Assembly: GCF_019492055.1 (NCBI RefSeq)
Contig: NZ_JAICBX010000002.1
Span: forward strand, 868,001 to 932,000
Direction: 5' to 3'
Length of the DNA: 64,000 bases
DNA from: Flavimaribacter sediminis
GTDB taxonomy: Bacteria; Pseudomonadota; Alphaproteobacteria; Rhizobiales; Rhizobiaceae
Of the stretch, positions 58,539 through 64,000 are shown in pieces; position 1 is the stretch's first letter; each line of letters begins with the position of its first letter. The notes beneath the pieces are model-generated. The model saw only the letters and a list, made by a program, of their open reading frames with translations, was not told where the DNA came from and did no database searches. Made by a program: the position numbers and the translations under genes.

Positions 58539-60464
58539 ATGCTTCTTCGCGTTTTCGGTATACTGTTCTGGCTGTCTTCAGCGTACGCCTACGCACTGGC
58601 CGGCGATTTCGACATCACAAACGGAAATATCGTCTACTCGGGATCTGTCTTTAAAGGCGACCTGGCGCGGTTCCGCGCCATCACAGCTTCCGCTGACAGG
58701 TCCGCGCCGATTGTCGTCAACGTGACATCGGGAGATTTCGACGCCGCAATAGCAATTGGAACGATGATTCGTGAAGCGGAACTGACCACAACCACCGGCC
58801 TTGATGACTGCTCAAATCTGTGTAGCCTGATCTGGCTTGCCGGGCGGTATCGCACACTGCCGGAAGGCGGCAGCCTGGCCTTCTCTTCCGACAATGCAGA
58901 CAACGAGACGGTTTCCAGACGGTCGATCGTTCTGATCCAGTATCTGACAGGACTGGCGCTCGACGTTTCCGACATCGCCGTCGTCCTTGAGGCACGGCGC
59001 GGAAAGAGCGCCGGCGATCCGTCAGTGTTTGTTGTCCCGCTCCCACCAGCCGACGCCGTCGCGCAACCCGCTGAGACGACCACGCCTGCCGCCGTTACGC
59101 CGTTTCGACCGGATTATCAAAGCTACGAGGGCGAGGAACGGGACGGCGCGCCGCATGGAACCGGCGTGCTCGTCACCAGGAGCGGCGATGTCTATTCCGG
59201 CGAATTCCTGAATGGTCGGCCGCACGGACCGATGACTGTGGAATCCGTTGACGGTGACCGGTTCATCGGCCGTTTCAAGGCCGGGAAGATGCATGGCCGT
59301 GGAACATTGGAAACGGCGGACGGCGATGTCTTCAAGGGAATTTGGGACGAGGGGACACAGGTTACGCTGAACCGCGTCAAGGACGAAAGCAGCGCGCCTC
59401 CCGAAATCGACCGCCGCGGTTTGGCGAAAACCACGCAAACCGCGTCCCGCACGACACTCGCGGATGGAACGGAATATCGAGGGACGCTGAAGGACGGCAA
59501 ACCGGAAGGAAGCGGCGTCCTTATCAGGCCCGACGGCGTTCGCTTTTCCGGATGGTTCGTAAATGGCCGCAAGAATGGACCGGGCGTCCTGAAGCGCAAG
59601 GACGGGACTGTCATCGCCGGCGTCTGGGAGAATGACAAGCTAACTGGCGACGGGGAACCGGGGGAGGGCGACGGGCGTGAGGAAATCGAATTCGTCGCAA
59701 TCGGATCGGTCACGGCCGGGCTGGACAAATCTGAAATCGCCGCCTTGCAGAAGCGCCTCAACGCGCTTCACTACGAAGCGGGCATTGTTGACGGGCGCTT
59801 CGGGGGGCGAACGCGCAGAGCAGTCACCGCTTTTGCGCGGGACTACGGGTTGATCGAGAAAGGCAAGGTTCCGTCAGACCTGATCAGCCAAATCCATGGC
59901 CGGCGCGGCGCCAGCAAAGCCGGCTGGCAAACCACGGACGCCGAAAACTGCAGAGTCTGGACGCCAGTCGTCCGATCACAAGCGTCGCTCGAATGGAGCG
60001 GATCATGCACAGGCGGCTATGTTGACGGGATCGGGACCCTGAAAGTGTCATTCACCCTCAATGGAAAACCCGCCGCATACATCTACTACGGACAAACCAG
60101 TGAAGGGCAGATCAGCGGTCGCGGCGCCGAACGCTGGGAAGGCGCGCACCCGGCAAACGGCGACCGCTATTCCGGAGAGTTCGTCGATGGCTACAGACAG
60201 GGCCACGGTTCCTACTTCTACGCCGACGGCAGTGTTTACAAGGGCGGCTGGGTCAAGGGCATGCGGAGCGGCAAAGGCGAATATGATTCACCAAGGCTTG
60301 GGCGCGTCGTTGGACAATTCGCGAATGACTTGCCGAACGGTGACGCGGAATATTTCGACGCCGCCGGCAAACTGCGCGGGTCCGGCGTTTTCACCGACGG
60401 CTGCATCTTGTCGAACAAGAGAAAGATCAATGTGTTCACGGCTGAACATGTCTGCGAACTTTGA
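58539..60464 (+). CDS. exported MORN-repeat protein with COG3904-like and peptidoglycan-binding domains
   Basis: 641 residues: a signal peptide (LLRVFGILFWLSSAYAYALA) and an N-terminal COG3904-like crotonase/ClpP-type domain (DDCSNLCSLIWLAGRYR). Two blocks of MORN repeats (GEERDGAPHGTGVLV, YSGEFLNGRPHGPM, FSGWFVNGRKNGPGVL, YSGEFVDGYRQGHG) flank a peptidoglycan-binding domain (ALQKRLNALHYEAGIVDGRFG). Periplasmic location near the wall is likely. It overlaps the next MORN gene by 17 nt, and the two N-terminal domains are homologous. Confidence 0.85.
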   Translation: MLLRVFGILFWLSSAYAYALAGDFDITNGNIVYSGSVFKGDLARFRAITASADRSAPIVVNVTSGDFDAAIAIGTMIREAELTTTTGLDDCSNLCSLIWLAGRYRTLPEGGSLAFSSDNADNETVSRRSIVLIQYLTGLALDVSDIAVVLEARRGKSAGDPSVFVVPLPPADAVAQPAETTTPAAVTPFRPDYQSYEGEERDGAPHGTGVLVTRSGDVYSGEFLNGRPHGPMTVESVDGDRFIGRFKAGKMHGRGTLETADGDVFKGIWDEGTQVTLNRVKDESSAPPEIDRRGLAKTTQTASRTTLADGTEYRGTLKDGKPEGSGVLIRPDGVRFSGWFVNGRKNGPGVLKRKDGTVIAGVWENDKLTGDGEPGEGDGREEIEFVAIGSVTAGLDKSEIAALQKRLNALHYEAGIVDGRFGGRTRRAVTAFARDYGLIEKGKVPSDLISQIHGRRGASKAGWQTTDAENCRVWTPVVRSQASLEWSGSCTGGYVDGIGTLKVSFTLNGKPAAYIYYGQTSEGQISGRGAERWEGAHPANGDRYSGEFVDGYRQGHGSYFYADGSVYKGGWVKGMRSGKGEYDSPRLGRVVGQFANDLPNGDAEYFDAAGKLRGSGVFTDGCILSNKRKINVFTAEHVCEL

Positions 60465-61794
60465 AATCCGTCCCGGATTTTCGCCGATCCGGATCATTGG
60501 CGCGTTGCTGGCGCTGATCGTGACGGCATGTGCTTCCGGAACGGTGTACGCTGCGGATATTACGCTCGCCGGGAATCAGATCCGAATCACCGGCGATATC
60601 GAGGTTGGCGACGCCGACGCGTTTCTCGAAATTCTCGATAGCGCGAAAAGCAGCCCTCCAAAACTGGTCAGGCTGGCGTCCGACGGCGGTAGAACCTACG
60701 TCGCGCTCCGCATCGGAAACGCAATACGCGAGAGGGGGCTCGACACTTATGCCGAGGGGAGATGCGCCTCATCATGCGGTTTGATCTGGCTCGGCGGCGT
60801 CGAGCGCTACATTCAGGACGGAGCGCGGGTCGGGTTCCACAATTCCTACGACAAAAATACGCGAAAAGCGCAGGGCAACGCCCTCGTCGGTTTTTATATG
60901 ACCGGACTTGGCTTCGGGCATGAGGCGACGCTGTTCGTCACAGAAGCCGACGCGGACGATCTGAAATGGCTGGACAAGAAATCCGCCAGGGAAACCGGAA
61001 TTGAATTCGAACAAAAAACAATCCCGGCCACATTTGCGACCCCAAGCATCGTGCCTGTTCCCGTTGCCAGACCGACGCCCGGAACAGTGACCTTCGAGGA
61101 TGGACGCCGATATTCGGGCGACCTCAGCGATGGCGTCCCGTACGGCCTTGGAACAATGATCTGGCCAAACGGCGACACCTATCACGGTTACTGGAAGAAA
61201 GGACGCCGCGACGGCTCCGGGATGATGATAACTGTCAATGACGGGATCTATGAGGGAACGTGGAAAGGCGACAGAAAGCATGGTCGCGGAAAAGAGCGCG
61301 CGGACTGGGGCAGCTATTCCGGCGAATACCGATTTGGCAAATGGAGGGGATCCGGCGTTCTCGAAGTTAACGGCGCGTATCGATACCGTGGCGAATTCCG
61401 TCACGATCGCGCCGATGGGGACGGCCAGCTGGAACTTGCCGACGGCAGCAAATATTTCGGAAGTTTCAAGCGCGGGCTATTTCACGGAGACGGGCGATTG
61501 ATCGGTTCCGGCAAACCCTACTATTCCGGAGGCTGGAAGGCGGGATTGCGCGACGGAAACGGCTTCGAGACCTATCCGGACGGCTTCAGCTATTCCGGCT
61601 CCTGGAACAAGGGCGAAAGACATGGTCCGGGCGTTCTTGCCTACCCGGACCGACGAATACTCAAGGCGACCTGGAAGAGCGGGCTGAAAGAAGGCGAGGC
61701 GACCCTGATTACGCCCGGCAAACCATCCATGGAAATCGACTACAGCGGCGGATTAAGACACACCCGGGATTTCGATCAGAGCGCGCCTCAATAG
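60448..61794 (+). CDS. exported MORN-repeat protein with COG3904-like domain
   Basis: 448 residues: a signal region with a possible lipobox (ALIVTAC) or a signal-peptidase I site before AADITL. A COG3904-like domain (ITGDIEVGDADAFLEIL, GRCASSCGLIWLGGVERY) is followed by a long MORN array (YSGDLSDGVPYGLGTMIW, YHGYWKKGRRDGSGMM, YEGTWKGDRKHGRGKE, YSGGWKAGLRDGNGFE). The ATG at 60448 is chosen; 60430 is an alternative. It is translationally overlapped with the previous MORN gene. Confidence 0.86.
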   Translation: MSANFEIRPGFSPIRIIGALLALIVTACASGTVYAADITLAGNQIRITGDIEVGDADAFLEILDSAKSSPPKLVRLASDGGRTYVALRIGNAIRERGLDTYAEGRCASSCGLIWLGGVERYIQDGARVGFHNSYDKNTRKAQGNALVGFYMTGLGFGHEATLFVTEADADDLKWLDKKSARETGIEFEQKTIPATFATPSIVPVPVARPTPGTVTFEDGRRYSGDLSDGVPYGLGTMIWPNGDTYHGYWKKGRRDGSGMMITVNDGIYEGTWKGDRKHGRGKERADWGSYSGEYRFGKWRGSGVLEVNGAYRYRGEFRHDRADGDGQLELADGSKYFGSFKRGLFHGDGRLIGSGKPYYSGGWKAGLRDGNGFETYPDGFSYSGSWNKGERHGPGVLAYPDRRILKATWKSGLKEGEATLITPGKPSMEIDYSGGLRHTRDFDQSAPQ

Positions 61795-62031
61795 TCACGA
61801 CGGCTTCTTGAACAGCGCAGGATAATAGTCGTTCCGTACTCTCAAACGCGGCGCCAGCTTCCATGCGACGGGAACTGTCACGATCAGACTTAAAAGGATC
61901 ACGGCGGGCAGCACGTATTTCAGATATTCTTCCGGATACGGCAGGGAAAGGGCGATTGCAGCGCCTGTTCCGAAAAGAACGGCGTTCAAGGGCAGTGCGA
62001 TGACTGCGGCGATCAATGTACGAGTGCGCAT
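61795..62031 (-). CDS. small two-TM hypothetical membrane protein
   Basis: 78 residues with two membrane helices (LIAAVIALPLNAVLFGTGAA and YVLPAVILLSLIVTVPVA) and a basic C-terminal tail (RVRNDYYPALFKKPS). Family not recognised. ATG at 62031 with GGAG eight bases upstream. Its stop abuts that of the MORN gene. Confidence 0.7.
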   Translation of the reverse strand: MRTRTLIAAVIALPLNAVLFGTGAAIALSLPYPEEYLKYVLPAVILLSLIVTVPVAWKLAPRLRVRNDYYPALFKKPS

Positions 62032-62106
62032 TGTTTAAACTCCTTCAGGAGAAAAACACCTTTCTCGCCAAAATGGTTCCCGCATTACAAGTTGGAGATC
62101 GAGTGA

Positions 62107-62799
62107 TCAGTGGCCGTTTTCGCCGAGCCACTTTTCGAGATCGCAAACCGCTGCCTCGATATCGCCGACGACGCCTTCCCGCGCTGCAGCGACATCGCCT
62201 CGCGCAAGCGCATCGACGATTGCCCCATGGAAAATCATGGCCCGGTCGAGATGCGAACGGTCGAGTGCGACGACACGAAACCAGGGGCCCATGCGAAGCC
62301 AGAGGCTTTCGATGAAGGGCAGCAACATCTCGGCCGGCGCTGCGCGATAGATGTGGCTGTGAAACGCCCAGTTTGCGGTGAGATAGGCTTCGGTGTCGCC
62401 GTCCGCGATCCCGGTGTCCATTTCACTGCACAAACGATGAAGCGTTTCTATATCGTCGCTCCCGATCGACGCGGCGGCCCGCTCGACGGCAAGCCCCTCG
62501 AGCGCGATCCGCATTTGCCCGATTTCACGCAAGGAAGCCCTGTCCAGCCGGGGGATTTCCAGCGCCCTGTTGTGACCCGCGACGAGCGCATTTTCCGTCT
62601 CAAGCCGTCTCAGTGCATCGCGCACCGGCATGACAGACGCGCCGACGGCTTCGGCAACCGAGCGCAGGCTCAGCGACTGACCGGGAAGATAGAAGCCTGA
62701 CATGATGCGCTGGCGCAGTTGCCGGTAGATCTGGTCCTGCAGCGTGGTCCGTTCAACCGTCTCGAGCCCGGTCGAAATCAGTTCGGACCTACTCCCCAT
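62107..62799 (-). CDS. GntR family (FadR/FCD-type) transcriptional regulator
   Basis: 230 residues: a winged helix-turn-helix (QIYRQLRQRIMSGFYLPGQSL, LSLRSVAEAVGASVMPVRDALRRLE) followed by an FCD effector domain (LREIGQMRIALEGLAVE, FHSHIYRA, HGAIVDALARGD), which holds metal-binding His residues. It would sense an organic acid, possibly tied to the upstream aldehyde dehydrogenase, whose stop it overlaps by 11 nt. The ATG at 62799 is preferred over the 62892 frame opening. Confidence 0.9.
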   Translation of the reverse strand: MGSRSELISTGLETVERTTLQDQIYRQLRQRIMSGFYLPGQSLSLRSVAEAVGASVMPVRDALRRLETENALVAGHNRALEIPRLDRASLREIGQMRIALEGLAVERAAASIGSDDIETLHRLCSEMDTGIADGDTEAYLTANWAFHSHIYRAAPAEMLLPFIESLWLRMGPWFRVVALDRSHLDRAMIFHGAIVDALARGDVAAAREGVVGDIEAAVCDLEKWLGENGH

Positions 62800-64000
62800 A
62801 GGGAATCCAGATGTTCTTGATCTGGACGGCTTGGCGCAGAAATTCACGCCCCTCGGCCTGGGCGGCGTCGTACCAGTCGGTAGCGAGGCCATTGTCGACG
62901 AAGGTCCGCTTCATGTTGCTGACGGACAGGGCTTCCGCCATCTCGGACAGCTCCATCGATCCGAAGGCCCAGACGGCGTCGACGTCGGCGTGTTCGATAA
63001 GTGTTTTCGCCAGCGCCTCCGAACCACCGGTCACGATATTGATGACCCCGGCCGGCACGTCGGACGTCTCCAGCACCTGGTAGAGATCGGTCGCCATCAA
63101 TCCGTATCGTTCGCTGGGAACGGCGACGACAGGATTTCCCATTGCGACCAGCGGCGCGACAAGGCTTACGAAACCCAGCAGCGGCGCCTCCGGCGGACAG
63201 ACGACGCCGGCGACGCCGACTGGTTCGTTCATGGCGAGAGCGACGCCGCGCAACGGCGGAGAATGCACCGCGCCGTCATATTTGTCGGCCCAGGCGGCGT
63301 ATGTGAAAAGACGCTCGATTGCAGCGGCCACTTCCTTCTCCGCCTCGCTCTTGCGCGCACCGGTCATATCAACAAGCCGGCTTGCGAATTCCTTTTCGCG
63401 AACGGCGAGATTCTCGGCCAGATAGTATAGGATCTGGGCTCTGAGATGCGTGGCCGCCTTGCCCCAACCTTCGGCCTTGCGGGCGGCTTCCACCGCATTG
63501 CGAATGTCCTTGCGGTTTCCTTCGCCGACCTCTCCGATGATCTTGCCCTTCGGCGAAATCACGGGCAGCGAATAATTGCCATCCGGACGGACCTGCTTGC
63601 CGCCGATGAAAAGCTTGGCTGTGCGGTCGATCGCCATTGGCTCGAAGCTCGCGTCGGCGTCTGCTTCAGGAACAGGCGGCAGAGGCTTGCGCGGTTTGCG
63701 CGCCGCAAAGGCTTTCGGTTTTAGATATTCAAACACACCCTCGCGACCGCCCTCGCGGCCGTAGCCCGATTCGCGATAGCCGCCGAAACCCACGCCGGCG
63801 TCAAACAGGTTCGTGGCGTTGACCCAAACCACACCGGCCTTCAGCTTTGGAGCTATGTCGAGCGCGAGACTGATCTGCTCGCTCCAGATGCTGGCCGCGA
63901 GCCCGTAGCGGGTGTTATTGGCGAGCGCGACCGCCTCGTCCGGAGTGCGGAACGACATTGCGACCATGACCGGCCCGAAGATCTCTTCGGTCGCGACAGT
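62789..64000 (-). CDS. ALDH16-like two-domain aldehyde dehydrogenase (partial, N-terminus beyond window)
   Basis: The 3' part of an aldehyde dehydrogenase, continuing past the right edge. At the edge it reads TVATEEIFGPV, the end of an ordinary ALDH catalytic domain, then ends the first domain with FDAGVGFGGYRESGYGREGG. A second ALDH-like domain follows after a linker (LFIGGKQVRPDGNYSLPV... RAQILYYLAENLAVREKEF), but the usual catalytic cysteine segment is missing and the sequence stops soon after GSMELSEMAEAL. This layout matches the ALDH16 group. The GntR regulator overlaps its end. Confidence 0.85.
   Translation of the reverse strand, partial: TVATEEIFGPVMVAMSFRTPDEAVALANNTRYGLAASIWSEQISLALDIAPKLKAGVVWVNATNLFDAGVGFGGYRESGYGREGGREGVFEYLKPKAFAARKPRKPLPPVPEADADASFEPMAIDRTAKLFIGGKQVRPDGNYSLPVISPKGKIIGEVGEGNRKDIRNAVEAARKAEGWGKAATHLRAQILYYLAENLAVREKEFASRLVDMTGARKSEAEKEVAAAIERLFTYAAWADKYDGAVHSPPLRGVALAMNEPVGVAGVVCPPEAPLLGFVSLVAPLVAMGNPVVAVPSERYGLMATDLYQVLETSDVPAGVINIVTGGSEALAKTLIEHADVDAVWAFGSMELSEMAEALSVSNMKRTFVDNGLATDWYDAAQAEGREFLRQAVQIKNIWIPYGE

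Overview
The window reads as chromosomal DNA of a high-GC alphaproteobacterium of the order Hyphomicrobiales (Rhizobiales). The evidence is the rpsT-dnaA order, a class II (CP4-like) EPSP synthase, a MaeB malic enzyme with a phosphotransacetylase tail, a UbiE-UbiB-CoaBC run, a FYDLN acidic protein and rhizobial-type promoters (TTGAC, 17 nt, TATAT-like). The genus is not assignable from this sequence alone.

Layout. Positions 1-7.3 kb hold the malic enzyme (cut by the left edge), mutS, a CDF cation exporter, a secreted SH3 protein and a glyoxylate/hydroxypyruvate-type reductase. Positions 7.3-15 kb, mostly on the minus strand, are a replication and repair block: a MoeB/ThiF-like adenylyltransferase, recF, dnaN, dnaA, rpsT, an enoyl-CoA hydratase and mutM. 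Positions 15-23.3 kb carry ubiE, ubiB, coaBC with an N-terminal ribbon-helix-helix extension, pirin, a DUF2855 protein, prfC and dut. Positions 23.3-28.9 kb mix small accessory genes (a GFA-type protein, a YjhX-like protein, a glycine-rich-domain protein, a RusA-like nuclease translationally coupled to a possible nuclease/HEPN protein) with comM and rnd. Positions 28.6-33.9 kb return to core genes: rpsA, cmk, aroA, a FYDLN acidic protein and tRNA-Ala(GGC).

Positions 34.8-45.8 kb form one coherent envelope or stress locus: a two-component system, a secreted YfdX-like protein, then MoxR, DUF58, DUF4381, a BatA-like VWA protein, a BatB-TPR-glutamine-repeat fusion, a BatD-like protein and a small DUF1328 membrane protein. 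In other bacteria MoxR/Bat modules combine a AAA+ chaperone with VWA adaptors at the membrane and are linked to envelope integrity and stress tolerance.

Positions 46-62 kb are accessory and rich in exported proteins: a frameshifted SnoaL-like gene, two SGNH-type proteins, a membrane diguanylate cyclase, a large MscS channel, a GAF-PAS-GGDEF-EAL protein, a pentapeptide-repeat protein, a chromate transporter, a CAP-domain lipoprotein and two overlapping MORN-repeat proteins. The right edge holds a GntR regulator overlapping the end of a two-domain ALDH16-like aldehyde dehydrogenase.

No insertion sequence, prophage, CRISPR array or rRNA gene was seen. Two genes look broken (33976-34704 by an in-frame TAG, 45975-46483 by a frameshift). 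The best candidates for something little described are the RusA-like/nuclease-HEPN pair, the RHH-CoaBC fusion with its tandem palindromes, the Bat locus with the glutamine-repeat fusion, and the paired MORN proteins.
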